NCBI GenBank assembly: GCA_031548435.1
Contig: JAVBRA010000005.1
Location: forward strand, 22,417-86,416
DNA: 64,000 nt
Direction: 5' to 3'
Source of the DNA: JAVBRA01 sp031548435
GTDB lineage: Bacteria > Bacteroidota > Bacteroidia > Bacteroidales > Rikenellaceae
Both the position numbers and the translations under genes were made by a program. Each line of letters opens with the position of its first letter. The first letter of the stretch is position 1. Of this stretch, positions 43,556-52,602 are shown piece after piece. A model generated the notes under the pieces. The model saw nothing but the letters and a program-made list of their open reading frames with translations. It searched no databases and was not told where the DNA came from.

Positions 43556-43913
43556 ACCCTTCGATTGTTTGGTAATCCGTTTTTTCTTTCGAGATGTAAA
43601 GGAACGCCAGATGCAGCTTCCGTCCTTGAGGAATATGCCCGTACAGGCTGTGTTTGTTGAGCCGAAAACTTTCGCGCAGCAGCCGTTTGATGCGGTTGCG
43701 CGCCACGGCGCGTTTGTGGTATTTTTTGCCCACGCTTACCATCACCGCGGCCGGAGAGGGTGTACTGCCGGCTGTTGTAGCGGCTTCGTCCTCAGGCAGC
43801 AGCAGATACACGCACCGCAACGGAAATTCGGTGAACGATCGTCCTTTGGAGAAAAGGCGGTCGGTTTCCGTTTTTCCGCATATCCGTTCGCTTTTTGTGA
43901 AGGTGTGGCGCAT
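43500..43913 (-). CDS. rnpA: Ribonuclease P protein component
   Basis: Protein cofactor of RNase P, which matures tRNA 5' ends. 137 residues. Typical: FTKSERICGKTETDRLFSKG, and the RNR motif KKYHKRAVARNRIKRLLRES. An insert of about ten residues between strands (EDEAATTAGSTPSPAA) is longer than usual. Driven by a TACCTTTG -7 box at 43931-43938, so its start is firm. rpmH is not upstream, in contrast to the classical rpmH-rnpA order; hemD lies there instead. Confidence 0.95.
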   Translation of the reverse strand: MRHTFTKSERICGKTETDRLFSKGRSFTEFPLRCVYLLLPEDEAATTAGSTPSPAAVMVSVGKKYHKRAVARNRIKRLLRESFRLNKHSLYGHIPQGRKLHLAFLYISKEKTDYQTIEGCVKRSIEKIGKQIQGNSD

Positions 43914-43930
43914 GGGGGACGATTGTTTCG

Positions 43931-43938
43931 CAAAGGTA
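43931..43938 (-). promoter_or_regulatory. -7 box for rnpA-yidD
   Basis: TACCTTTG on the minus strand, 18 bases before the rnpA ATG. Confidence 0.65.
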
Positions 43939-44083
43939 GTGTTTTGTTTTCAAGGGTGTTGTTTCGCGCCGGAATTTGTGCGGCCCGATTTCTGTCTCCG
44001 GATCCTGCCGTCGCTTCCGATGGCCCTGGCCGTAACAAAAAATGCCCCCGGATAAGGAGCATTTCTTATTACGGATTGTTCTT

Positions 44084-45085
44084 TCAGACTTTCTTTCCGG
44101 CTTTTTCTTTCAGCGCCGCCGTTGCCGGAGAACTTTTTTTGACCGGTTTGGCCAATGGCTTTTTTATCGCATTTGTTTCAGGCTTCGATTTGTCAGCGGC
44201 GGCTTTGGGTTTTGCTTTCTTGGCCGCACTCCGGGACGAAGGTTTGGCCTGCATTTTCTTTGCCTTGGCGGCCTCGGCCTTGAGTTGCTCCTCGATAAAT
44301 GCCTTGGCGTCGGCCTGGTCGCTCTCCTTGAAATTGCCCGCGTTGTATTTGGCGACAAACGCTTCGAGTGCATTTTTCATCGACGGGGTTTCGGGCCTGG
44401 GGGCCACCACGCTCAGCGTATAACCCGTCTCAAGCGCCGCTTTCGAAGTGCCCAGTCCGAATGTGGCGATCAGCGCCTTTTCGTCGAGCGATGGGAACTT
44501 GGTCTTGAGTGAGGCGATTTCGGCCGGCGAGTAGAACACCAGCATATCGTATTTGCCGATCTCCAGATCCGACAGGTCGTTACTCACCGTGCGCGAGAGG
44601 ATGGCTTTGCTGTATTTGATTTTCGCCTTGTCGAGCGCCTCGGGCATCTCGGGCTTGTGCGGGTCGGAAAGGGCGAGGATGTATTTTTCGTCTTTATGCT
44701 TGGCGATGATCTCCATCAGGTTTGCGAAGTCGCTGTTGCCGAAGAATATTTTGCGCTTGCGGTAGACGATGTATTTTTGCAGATAGAGGGCGATGGCCTC
44801 GGTGGTGCAGAAGTATTTGAACGTGTCGGGAACAATGATGCGCGACTGTTCGCAAACGCGGAAAAAGTTGTCGGCCATCGTGCGGCTGGTGAGGATGATG
44901 GCCGTGTGGGCCGTGATGTCCACGCGCTGCTCCCGGAACTCTTTGCCTGTGACCCCTTCGTTTTTGATGAACGGGATAAAGTCGAAGGCAACTTTGTATT
45001 TGTCGGTGATGTCTGCGAACGGCGATCTTTCCGCAGGAGAGGGCGCCGGTTGTGAAATCAGGATCCGTGTTAGTTTTGCTGCCAC
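44084..45085 (-). CDS. hemD: Uroporphyrinogen-III synthase family protein with basic tail
   Basis: 333 residues. Residues 1-240 match the HemD fold as found in Bacteroidetes (LTRILISQPAPSPAERSPFA, TAIILTSRTMADNFFRVCEQ, DMLVFYSPAEIASLKTKFPS, LIATFGLGTSKAALETGYTL). The last 60 residues are a Lys/Ala/Pro-rich histone-H1-like tail (SRSAAKKAKPKAAADKSKPE, then AIKKPLAKPVKKSS), not part of the usual enzyme. HemD closes hydroxymethylbilane to uroporphyrinogen III; whether this strain makes heme cannot be told because no other hem gene is nearby. Follows DUF4271 by 14 bases. The tail may bind nucleic acid; inference. Confidence 0.88.
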   Translation of the reverse strand: MAAKLTRILISQPAPSPAERSPFADITDKYKVAFDFIPFIKNEGVTGKEFREQRVDITAHTAIILTSRTMADNFFRVCEQSRIIVPDTFKYFCTTEAIALYLQKYIVYRKRKIFFGNSDFANLMEIIAKHKDEKYILALSDPHKPEMPEALDKAKIKYSKAILSRTVSNDLSDLEIGKYDMLVFYSPAEIASLKTKFPSLDEKALIATFGLGTSKAALETGYTLSVVAPRPETPSMKNALEAFVAKYNAGNFKESDQADAKAFIEEQLKAEAAKAKKMQAKPSSRSAAKKAKPKAAADKSKPETNAIKKPLAKPVKKSSPATAALKEKAGKKV

Positions 45086-45099
45086 TATTAACTCTTTGA

Positions 45100-46002
45100 T
45101 TAACCGTTCGTTGTAAGCAGAATAAAGCTGAACGGTAAAATTTCAACGGTGCAAAGGTACAAAAACCATTGCAAAAAAGAAATCTCCCTGTTTCTGAAGA
45201 ACAAAAAACTTTTCGCCGCCATGAACAGCGCCGATGCAATCAGAACTACGATGCAAATGGCCAGCGACGTTTTGCCTCCCGATTCGCCTGCCGAACAGAC
45301 GTAGAGCAGTGCGGCGGGAATGAAGGCCAGCGAACAGACGCTCGCCTGTATCTTGTTGTGGAGCATCAGTTGCCTGACTATCTGCGTGTCGCCCGACACA
45401 GCGCCGACGAGTCCCATTATGATATAGCGGTACAGGACGACCGCCAGCAATCCGCCTGCGGCCAGCAACGCCACCGTTTCTGGAATTTCGCCTGCCGTGT
45501 CGGCCAGCAGTTTGCCCAGAAAGAGCGCCAGCGCCACCGCACCCGTAACCGTCACCGAACGCAGGAAAAAACGCAGCGTGGCCGAGGGGGCTTCCTCTAT
45601 CTTTTTTGTGGCGGCGGGCGAGGCGATGCTGCGCAGCACCGAGGCCAGGTTGTCGCCGAAGCGGTAGCACAGATAACACGTTCCGATCACGATCAGTGTT
45701 GTCATGATCGAGAATACCGGCCCGGGAAAACCGGTCGCCGGGATTTTCTGAAACGGGGAGTACGGCGGCGTCGAGCCGTGCAGCGTCGATTGCGGGCCGA
45801 AGATCAGGGCGGCGTTCTCTGCGGGGATGATCTCCGCCCGGCCCGTTATTGCGGTCGGTCGGTTGGTTGCGACCTCCGGGAGTTCGAGCATCCATTGCCA
45901 ACTGTAAGGCATCCCGCCTGTCAGCGGCGCGGGCGCATGACTGGCCGGCGTCGTTGCCTGTGGGGCGGGCGGGGCGTATGGCAGGATCGGGCCGACGGGC
46001 AT
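45100..46002 (-). CDS. DUF4271 membrane protein
   Basis: 300 residues. A Pro/Ala-rich N-terminal stretch is followed by about six hydrophobic helices (FSIMTTLIVIGTCYLCYRFG, VTVTGAVALALFLGKLLADT, VALLAAGGLLAVVLYRYIIM, ASVCSLAFIPAALLYVCSAG, TSLAICIVVLIASALFMAAK and WFLYLCTVEILPFSFILLTT). The pairing DUF4271-hemD is standard in Bacteroidetes but its role is unknown. A perfect -7 box lies 66 bases upstream at 46068-46075. Confidence 0.9.
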   Translation of the reverse strand: MPVGPILPYAPPAPQATTPASHAPAPLTGGMPYSWQWMLELPEVATNRPTAITGRAEIIPAENAALIFGPQSTLHGSTPPYSPFQKIPATGFPGPVFSIMTTLIVIGTCYLCYRFGDNLASVLRSIASPAATKKIEEAPSATLRFFLRSVTVTGAVALALFLGKLLADTAGEIPETVALLAAGGLLAVVLYRYIIMGLVGAVSGDTQIVRQLMLHNKIQASVCSLAFIPAALLYVCSAGESGGKTSLAICIVVLIASALFMAAKSFLFFRNREISFLQWFLYLCTVEILPFSFILLTTNG

Positions 46003-46067
46003 CGTGCTTGGGATTTAGGGACTTCCGGCAGTCCTTTCCGACTCCCGGCAATAGAATCTGTTCGGTG

Positions 46068-46075
46068 CAAAGATA
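46068..46075 (-). promoter_or_regulatory. -7 box for DUF4271-hemD
   Basis: Perfect TATCTTTG on the minus strand, 66 bases before the start at 46002. Confidence 0.7.
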
Positions 46076-46108
46076 GTGAATTCCTTGTTGTGCCTCTCCT
46101 CCGGGGGC

Positions 46109-46954
46109 CTATAAATAAAAACCCGCGATGGCGCAGGCTGCGAATACCACGCTCGATATGCCGTTGACCGTGCCGAACGACTGCCCGATGAGCGCAAGGT
46201 CTTTTTTTGCGGCGATGATGTGCTGGAAGATCATCATGGCCGAGAACACCGCCACCCCTGTCCAGAAAAGGATGCCCGCATGGATGCAGACCGCTGCGGC
46301 GGCCAATGCGGCGAATGTCGCCGCGTGCATGATGCGGCTGATGCACATGGCCTTGTGCCAGCGGAACCGTGCGGGGATCGAGTGGAGGCGGTTGTCGGTG
46401 TCGAACTTCTCGTCCTGTAATGCGTAAATGATGTCGAATCCGGCCGTCCACAGCATCACCGCCAGCGACAGCAGGGCGGGAAAGAGGGCGAACCGGCCCG
46501 CAACGGCGATGTAGGCTCCCGCGGGAGCGATCCCCAGGCCCACTCCCAGCACCAGATGGCACAGCCAGGTGAATCGTTTGGTGTAACTGTACCCGAGGAT
46601 CACCAGCAGGGCCACGGGCGACAGGTAAAAGCACAACAGATTGATGGCGAGCGCTCCGGCCATGAACAGCATGCAATTGACGATCGTAAATACCAGCGCG
46701 GCTCGCGGCGATATTTTTCCGGCCGGGATCTCGCGGCCTTTGGTGCGGTCGTTGCGGGCGTCGATGTTGCGGTCGAGGTAACGGTTGAAGGCCATGGCCG
46801 CGCTGCGGGCGAACACCATGCACAGCACCACCTTGGCCAGCAGCGCCCATCCGAATCCGTAGCCCGATGCGACGGCGTAAAAGAACGCCGTCAGGGCGAA
46901 CGGCATGGCGAACAGCGTATGGCTGAACTTGATCAGCGAAAGGTAGTTCTTCAT
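46109..46954 (-). CDS. UbiA-family prenyltransferase (4-hydroxybenzoate/MqnP type)
   Basis: 281-residue integral membrane enzyme with about eight TM helices that attaches a polyprenyl chain to an aromatic ring for quinone synthesis. Both Asp-rich motifs are present: NRYLDRNIDARNDRTKGREI (NxxxDxxxD) and DIIYALQDEKFDTDNRLHSI. Resembles the UbiA-like enzymes of Bacteroidetes associated with menaquinone synthesis by the futalosine route (MqnP); assignment to that step is inference. Relevant to the Hdr-like membrane complex, which would need a quinone. Long leader of about 150 bases after the -7 box at 47111. Confidence 0.9.
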   Translation of the reverse strand: MKNYLSLIKFSHTLFAMPFALTAFFYAVASGYGFGWALLAKVVLCMVFARSAAMAFNRYLDRNIDARNDRTKGREIPAGKISPRAALVFTIVNCMLFMAGALAINLLCFYLSPVALLVILGYSYTKRFTWLCHLVLGVGLGIAPAGAYIAVAGRFALFPALLSLAVMLWTAGFDIIYALQDEKFDTDNRLHSIPARFRWHKAMCISRIMHAATFAALAAAAVCIHAGILFWTGVAVFSAMMIFQHIIAAKKDLALIGQSFGTVNGISSVVFAACAIAGFYL

Positions 46955-47110
46955 AACATTATGATTCGGGTTGCGGCGGCGATCCCGGGTGTGTCAAAGC
47001 ATCCGTCGGCCGGACACCCCGCGTTGCGTCGGCGTTTGTTTAGGGCAGCCGGCTCCGGGGTTTGCATGTTGATCCTTGCTTAAAACGCCCTGCGGAAGCG
47101 GACGCGGATG

Positions 47111-47118
47111 CAAAGATA
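47111..47118 (-). promoter_or_regulatory. -7 box for the UbiA-family gene
   Basis: Perfect TATCTTTG on the minus strand, 157 bases before the ATG at 46954. Confidence 0.6.
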
Positions 47119-47213
47119 GTGGAAACGCATTCAGAATATTCCCGGGAGAGAGAGTTTCCTTGGTCTTATGTTGAATAAGGATTGCCATCCCGGACGGCCC
47201 GTATCCGATAAAA

Positions 47214-47250
47214 GAAAAGCCGAACCGTTCAAAGAAGGCCCGGCTTTTCG
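47214..47250 (-). terminator. Terminator after korB
   Basis: Stem AAAAGCCG / CGGCTTTT with T run on the minus strand; 17 bases after the korB stop. Confidence 0.85.
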
Positions 47251-47266
47251 TTGCTAAAAGGCTGTT

Positions 47267-48295
47267 TTAGATCTCCCACGTGTCGCCGCTGCGCAGCAGT
47301 TCGTCCATCGTGCGGATCGACGACTTCGATTTTACTTCGAGGATCTGGTCGCGCACCGCATCGTCGTAGGTGACGTCGGGCACGGCGCGGATCACCCCCA
47401 GGGCGATCGGGTAGTCGGGATACTGCATGTTGACCAGCATCATGTGCACGCCGGGATTTTTTTCGTACGCGTCGTGCACCAGGATGTCTTTCTCGGTTAC
47501 GCCGCCCTCTCCGATTTTCACGGCGATCAGGCGCAGGCCGTTGAGAACGAGTCCCTTGTCTTTGTTTTTGCCGAAGATCATCGGTTTGCCGTGCTCCAAC
47601 ACGATCATGTTGTCCTCGCGGACGTCTTTGTCAGCAAAAGCCGAGAAGGTCTTGTCGTTGAAAATGACGCAGTTCTGGAGAATCTCCACCACCGCCGTGC
47701 CGTCGTGGCGGGCAGCCTGCACCATGCAGTCGCGGGTCAGGTTCACCTCCACGTCCAGCGAGCGGGCGAAGAATGTGCCGCGCGCACCCAGTACCAGCTC
47801 GCCGGGGATGAACGGATGCTCGACCGTGCCGTAGGGCGAGGTTTTGGTCACCTTGCCCTCTTTCGAGGTGGGCGAGTACTGCCCTTTGGTCAGGCCGTAG
47901 ATCTCGTTGTTGAACAGCAGGATGTTGATGTCGATGTTGCGGCGGATGGCGTGGATGAAGTGGTTGCCGCCGATGGCCAGCGCATCGCCGTCGCCGGTGG
48001 TTTCCCACACCGACAGGTTGGGGTTGGCCACCTTGACGCCCGTGGCGATGGCCGCCGCCCGCCCGTGGATGCCGTGGAACCCGTAGGTGTTCATGTAATA
48101 GGGGAAGCGCGACGAACAGCCGATGCCCGAAATGAACGCGAACCGTTCTTTCATGTACCCGCGTTCGGCGGCAATGATGGGCATGGCTTTCTGCACGGCG
48201 CTCAGAATCGAGTGGTCGCCGCAGCCGGGGCACCATTTGACCTCCTGGTCGCTCTTGAATTCCTGGTGGGTGTATGTGAATTGTTCAGCTTTCAT
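47267..48295 (-). CDS. korB: 2-oxoacid:ferredoxin oxidoreductase, beta subunit
   Basis: TPP-binding subunit of the two-subunit oxidoreductase acting on 2-oxoglutarate or another 2-oxoacid, forming acyl-CoA, CO2 and reduced ferredoxin. 342 residues. Seen: VKWCPGCGDHSILSAVQ (Cys of the cluster), GIGCSSRFPYYMNTYGFHGI, TPP site TTGDGDALAIGGNHFIHAIR then FNNEIYGLTKGQYSPTSKEG. Starts 3 bases after the korA stop. Probably feeds electrons to the ferredoxin pool in anaerobic metabolism. Confidence 0.95.
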   Translation of the reverse strand: MKAEQFTYTHQEFKSDQEVKWCPGCGDHSILSAVQKAMPIIAAERGYMKERFAFISGIGCSSRFPYYMNTYGFHGIHGRAAAIATGVKVANPNLSVWETTGDGDALAIGGNHFIHAIRRNIDINILLFNNEIYGLTKGQYSPTSKEGKVTKTSPYGTVEHPFIPGELVLGARGTFFARSLDVEVNLTRDCMVQAARHDGTAVVEILQNCVIFNDKTFSAFADKDVREDNMIVLEHGKPMIFGKNKDKGLVLNGLRLIAVKIGEGGVTEKDILVHDAYEKNPGVHMMLVNMQYPDYPIALGVIRAVPDVTYDDAVRDQILEVKSKSSIRTMDELLRSGDTWEI

Positions 48296-48298
48296 AAT

Positions 48299-50131
48299 TT
48301 ACAGAAGTTCGTTGAATTTGTCGGTTAACTCGCTGACGGTGAATGGCAGTCCCTGCACCTTGTTGTACTGGAGGTAGGCGAACTGCGGAAAAACGGTGCG
48401 CAGGTAGCCTGCGAATTGGCCCATGTTGAGTTCGCACACCACGATCTTTTTGAAGTTCGAGAAAATTTTCTCCACTCCCTCGGGCAGCGGGTTGATGTAG
48501 TTGAAGTGGCACAGGCTGACGCTTTTGCCCTCGCCGCGCAGCTCTTCCACGGCCGACAGCAGGTGTCCGTGCGTGCCGCCCCATCCCACCACCAGCAGGT
48601 CGCCTTTCTTGTCGCCGACCACGGCCTGCTTGGGGATAAATTCCTTCACCCTGGCCACTTTCTCGGCACGGATGTCCACCATGCGCTGGTGGTTCTCGGG
48701 GTCGTGCGAAACCGATCCTTTAAAAAAGTCCTTTTCCAACCCGCCGATGCGGTGTTCGAGCCCTTTGGTGCCGGGCAGCGCCCACTGGCGTGCAAGGCGT
48801 TTTTCATCGCGGGCGTAGGGTTTGAAGCCTCCCTCGGGCGCTTTGGTGATGATGGGCGGATTGATCTTCGGGTACTCTTTCACCGAGGGGATCTTCCACG
48901 GTTCCGACCCGTTGGCGATGTAACCGTCCGAGAGCAGCATCACGGGGGTCATGTGTTCCATGGCGATCTTGCCGGCCATGTAGGCGTAGTCAAAGCAGTT
49001 CGACGGCGTGCTGGCGGCGATCACCACCATGGGGCATTCGCCGTTGCGTCCCCACAACGCCTGGTAGAGGTCGCTCTGTTCGGTTTTGGTGGGCAGCCCG
49101 GTCGAAGGGCCGCCGCGCTGTACGTCGACCACCACCAGCGGCAGTTCGGTCATCACCGCCAGCCCGATGGCCTCCGATTTCAACGACAGTCCGGGGCCCG
49201 AGGTGGTGGTCACGGCGAAGTTGCCCGCGAACGCCGCACCGATGGCCGTGCAGATGCCGGCGATCTCGTCCTCGACCTGCAAGGTCTTTACGCCCAGGTT
49301 TTTGTGCTTGGCCAGCTCTTCGAGGATCGACGTGGCCGGAGTGATGGGGTACGATCCGCAGAACAGGTGGCGCCCCGACCGTTCCGAGGCGGCCATGAAT
49401 CCCCATGCGATGGCCTGGTTGCCGCTGATGCTGCGGTAAAGCCCTTTTTCGAGCTGCGCGGGGGCAATGCGGTAGGTGTTGGCGAAGGCGTGGGTGTTGG
49501 CGGCGTAGTTATATCCTCCTTCGAGCGCCAGTTTGTTGGCTGTGGCGATTTCGGGTTTGCGGGCGAATTTGCGCTCGAAATAGTCGATGGTGTGTTGCAG
49601 GTTGCGGTCGTAGAGATAGAAGCAGAGCCCGAGGGCGAACATGTTCTTGCAGCGGGTGACGGCTTTGTTGTCCAGCCCGGTCTCCTTGAGCGCCTCTTTG
49701 GTCATGGTGGTGACGGGCACCATAATGATGTTGTGCCCGTCCAGCCCCAGTTCGGCGATGGGATCGGCGGTTTTGAACCCGGCCCGCTCGATGTTGCGTT
49801 CGATGAACGAGTCGCTGTCGCAGATAACCGTCGAATCTTTCTTCAGCCAGCGGGCGTTGGCTTTGAGCGCGGCGGGGTTCATGGCCACCAGCGTGTCGCA
49901 ATAGTCGCCCGCGGTATGGATTTTCTTGCTGCCGAAATGAAGCTGGAAGCCCGACACGCCGGAGATGGTGCCCTGCGGGGCGCGGATTTCGGACGGATAG
50001 TCGGGGAAAGTCGCCGTGCAGTTGCCCGAGCAGGCGGCCGTGTCGGCAAACAGGGTTCCGGTCATCTGCATACCGTCGCCCGAGTCGCCCGAGAAACGGA
50101 TCACCACGTCGTCTAATTCGATATTTGTCAT
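48299..50131 (-). CDS. korA: 2-oxoacid:ferredoxin oxidoreductase, alpha subunit (gamma-alpha fusion)
   Basis: 610 residues. The N-terminal 200 residues are the gamma-type domain (VVIRFSGDSGDGMQMTGTLF, GVSGFQLHFGSKKIHTAGDY), followed by the alpha pyrimidine-binding and swivel domains (GSYPITPATSILEELAKHKN, TSGPGLSLKSEAIGLAVMTE). The ATG at 50131 is set by a TTACTTTG -7 box at 50162-50169, which excludes an in-frame ATG 28 codons upstream. Cotranscribed with korB. Specificity for 2-oxoglutarate is the usual annotation of this pair; the sequence does not prove it. Confidence 0.95.
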   Translation of the reverse strand: MTNIELDDVVIRFSGDSGDGMQMTGTLFADTAACSGNCTATFPDYPSEIRAPQGTISGVSGFQLHFGSKKIHTAGDYCDTLVAMNPAALKANARWLKKDSTVICDSDSFIERNIERAGFKTADPIAELGLDGHNIIMVPVTTMTKEALKETGLDNKAVTRCKNMFALGLCFYLYDRNLQHTIDYFERKFARKPEIATANKLALEGGYNYAANTHAFANTYRIAPAQLEKGLYRSISGNQAIAWGFMAASERSGRHLFCGSYPITPATSILEELAKHKNLGVKTLQVEDEIAGICTAIGAAFAGNFAVTTTSGPGLSLKSEAIGLAVMTELPLVVVDVQRGGPSTGLPTKTEQSDLYQALWGRNGECPMVVIAASTPSNCFDYAYMAGKIAMEHMTPVMLLSDGYIANGSEPWKIPSVKEYPKINPPIITKAPEGGFKPYARDEKRLARQWALPGTKGLEHRIGGLEKDFFKGSVSHDPENHQRMVDIRAEKVARVKEFIPKQAVVGDKKGDLLVVGWGGTHGHLLSAVEELRGEGKSVSLCHFNYINPLPEGVEKIFSNFKKIVVCELNMGQFAGYLRTVFPQFAYLQYNKVQGLPFTVSELTDKFNELL

Positions 50132-50161
50132 AACGGATTTGTGTGTGTTATAAGGTTCCCA

Positions 50162-50169
50162 CAAAGTAA
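50162..50169 (-). promoter_or_regulatory. -7 box for korA-korB
   Basis: TTACTTTG on the minus strand, 31 bases before the korA ATG. Confidence 0.65.
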
Positions 50170-50332
50170 AACCATCTTTTCGGGAATAAAAAGGATTTTC
50201 CGGATAATTTTCCATGCCTCAGGTCTGTTCTGTTAAAAAACAAACATTTCGGAGATCTCATCCCTTGCAGGACGCAAAAAGAGAAGTAAATGAAAAATGA
50301 AGCACTGAGGTTGTTTATTCGAAGGGATTTGA

Positions 50333-50341
50333 TTACTTTTG
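50333..50341 (+). promoter_or_regulatory. -7 box for gyrB
   Basis: TTACTTTTG, 38 bases before the gyrB ATG at 50379; TTGTTT lies near the -33 position. Confidence 0.5.
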
Positions 50342-50378
50342 TAGATTGTTTTCAGATACCAAACTTTACGATTTCAAT

Positions 50379-52331
50379 ATGAGCAACGAACCGGAAATGA
50401 AGAACGGCCCGGCGGATTATTCAGCGTCGAGCATCCAGGTGCTTGAAGGGCTGGAGGCGGTGCGCAAGCGGCCTGCAATGTATATAGGCGACATCGGTGT
50501 GAAGGGGTTCCATCACCTGGTGTACGAGGTGATCGACAACTCGATCGACGAGGCGCTTGCGGGGCATTGTACCCACATCGACGTGGTTATCAACGAGGAC
50601 AACTCGGTGACGGTCAAAGACAACGGCCGCGGTATTCCTGTCGATTTCCACGAAAAGGAACAAAAATCGGCCCTGGAAGTGGTGCTCACCGTGCTCCATG
50701 CCGGGGGGAAGTTCGATAAAGACAGTTATAAGGTGTCGGGCGGTTTGCACGGTGTGGGCGTGTCGTGCGTCAACGCGCTGTCGTCCAAGCTGGTGGCCGA
50801 GGTGTACAAAGGCGGCAAGGTTTACCGTCAGGAGTATTCGCGCGGGGTGCCCCAATGCGATCTGCAAGTGGTCGGCGAAACCGACGAGCGGGGTACGGTC
50901 ATCACTTTCAAGCCCGACATGGATATCTTTACGGTCAAGGACTTCAACTACGAAATTCTTGCGACCCGCCTGCGTGAACTGGCCTACTTGAATAAGGGCA
51001 TTTACCTGAGCATTACCGACATGAGGGAGGTCGACGGGCAGGGCCAGCATCCTTACGACCAGTTCTATTCCGAATACGGCCTCAAGGAGTTTGTCGAATA
51101 CCTCGATGCCACGCGGGAGAAGCTGATCGAGAACACCATCTACATCGACTGCGAGAAAGACGGCGTGCCGGTCGAGGCGGCCATGCAGTACAACACCAGT
51201 TTTACCGAAAACGTCCACTCGTACGTCAACAACATCAACACCATCGAGGGGGGCACGCACCTGACCGGCTTCCGTCGCGCGCTGACCCGCACGCTCAAAA
51301 AATACGCCGAGGATTCGGGGATGCTCGCCAAGTTGAAGTTCGACATCAATGGCGACGACTTCCGCGAGGGATTGACCGCTATTATATCGGTGAAAGTGGC
51401 CGAGCCGCAGTTCGAGGGGCAGACCAAAACCAAACTGGGCAACGGCGAAGTGGCCGCGGCGGTCGATCAGGCCATCTCGACCTCGCTGGTCAACTACCTT
51501 GAAGAGAATCCCAAAGACGCCAAGGCCATCGTGTCGAAGGTGTTGCTGGCGGCTCAGGCGCGCCATGCCGCCCGCAAGGCCCGCGAGCTGGTGCAGCGCA
51601 AAACGGTGCTTTCCGGCTCGGGACTTCCCGGCAAACTGGCCGACTGTTCGTCACGCGATCGCGAACAGACCGAGGTGTTCTTGGTTGAAGGGGACTCAGC
51701 AGGCGGTACGGCCAAGCAGGGCCGCGACCGCATGTTCCAGGCCATCCTGCCGTTGCGCGGCAAGATCCTGAACGTGGAGAAGGCGATGGAGCACCGTATT
51801 TTCGAAAGCGACGAAATCAAGAATATTTTCACGGCCCTCGGGGTCACCATCGGTACGGAGGAAGACAGCAAGGCGCTGAATTTGAGTAAAATGCGCTATG
51901 GAAAAGTAATCATCATGACCGATGCCGACGTGGATGGAAGCCACATCGCCACGCTGATCATGACCTTTTTCTTCCGTTACATGAACGACATCATCAAGAA
52001 CGGGCACCTCTACATCGCCACGCCGCCGCTCTACCTGGTCAAAAAGGGCAAGGAGCAGCGCTATTGCTGGAACGACCAGGAGCGTGAGGCGGTGACCGCC
52101 GAATTGGGGACAAAGGGTGTGAGCCTCCAGCGATACAAGGGGTTGGGTGAGATGAACGCCGAGCAGTTGTGGGAAACGACCATGAACCCCGCTTCACGCA
52201 TCCTGCGCCAGGTGACGATCGAGAGCGCTGTCGAGGCCGACCGCATCTTCTCGATGCTCATGGGCGACGATGTGCCACCGCGCCGCGAATTCATCGAAAA
52301 ACACGCCAAGTACGCCAAGATCGACGCGTAG
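50379..52331 (+). CDS. gyrB: DNA gyrase subunit B
   Basis: 650 residues, ATPase and Toprim subunit of gyrase. GHKL ATPase motifs: RKRPAMYIGDIGVKGFHHLV, EVIDNSIDEALAGHC, VKDNGRGIPVD and GGLHGVGVSCVNALS. Toprim: FLVEGDSAGGTAKQGRDRMF and DADVDGSHIATLIMTFFFRY, then the C-terminal YKGLGEMNAEQLWETTMNPA. Length and PGKLADCSSRD region fit GyrB rather than ParE. The start MSNEPEMKNGP at 50379 is preferred over an in-frame ATG 11 codons upstream because of the promoter. Terminates at the hairpin at 52344. Confidence 0.97.
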   Translation: MSNEPEMKNGPADYSASSIQVLEGLEAVRKRPAMYIGDIGVKGFHHLVYEVIDNSIDEALAGHCTHIDVVINEDNSVTVKDNGRGIPVDFHEKEQKSALEVVLTVLHAGGKFDKDSYKVSGGLHGVGVSCVNALSSKLVAEVYKGGKVYRQEYSRGVPQCDLQVVGETDERGTVITFKPDMDIFTVKDFNYEILATRLRELAYLNKGIYLSITDMREVDGQGQHPYDQFYSEYGLKEFVEYLDATREKLIENTIYIDCEKDGVPVEAAMQYNTSFTENVHSYVNNINTIEGGTHLTGFRRALTRTLKKYAEDSGMLAKLKFDINGDDFREGLTAIISVKVAEPQFEGQTKTKLGNGEVAAAVDQAISTSLVNYLEENPKDAKAIVSKVLLAAQARHAARKARELVQRKTVLSGSGLPGKLADCSSRDREQTEVFLVEGDSAGGTAKQGRDRMFQAILPLRGKILNVEKAMEHRIFESDEIKNIFTALGVTIGTEEDSKALNLSKMRYGKVIIMTDADVDGSHIATLIMTFFFRYMNDIIKNGHLYIATPPLYLVKKGKEQRYCWNDQEREAVTAELGTKGVSLQRYKGLGEMNAEQLWETTMNPASRILRQVTIESAVEADRIFSMLMGDDVPPRREFIEKHAKYAKIDA

Positions 52332-52343
52332 TGTGTTTCGAAC

Positions 52344-52385
52344 AAAAACGACGAGTCCGGCTTTCGCGCCGGATTTGTCGTTTTA
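52344..52385 (+). terminator. Terminator after gyrB
   Basis: AAAACGACGAGTCCGGC pairs with GCCGGATTTGTCGTTTT (one imperfect position), followed by a T run; 13 bases after the gyrB stop. Confidence 0.88.
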
Positions 52386-52576
52386 AGGAAGGCATGTTCT
52401 TTGTTGTGTTGAATGAAAACATCTCCCTTGTTTTGTTTCGTTTCGGATGACATGCGAATGGAGTCGGGATGTAAAATCCCTCGTTTTTGCTCAACATGAC
52501 AAAAATGATGATTGTATGGCGGTGATTCGTTGTTGTCGGGTGAAATTTTTGCCCGGGTACTGACGGGGAGTTTGCT

Positions 52577-52584
52577 TATCTTTG
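52577..52584 (+). promoter_or_regulatory. -7 box for the zinc ABC genes
   Basis: Perfect TATCTTTG, 18 bases before the ATG at 52603. Confidence 0.75.
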
Positions 52585-52602
52585 TGACCTAAACCAGGAA
52601 AA

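Larger units (their letters stand above)
46955..47266. other. Intergenic region between ubiA-like and korB genes
   Basis: 312 bases holding the ubiA-like promoter (47111-47118) and the korB terminator (47214-47250). Nothing else recognised. Confidence 0.6.

Noticed and set aside
48416..50116. A 566-residue plus-strand frame opposite korA
   Set aside because: Shadow frame rich in Gly/Arg/His; korA carries the conserved motifs.
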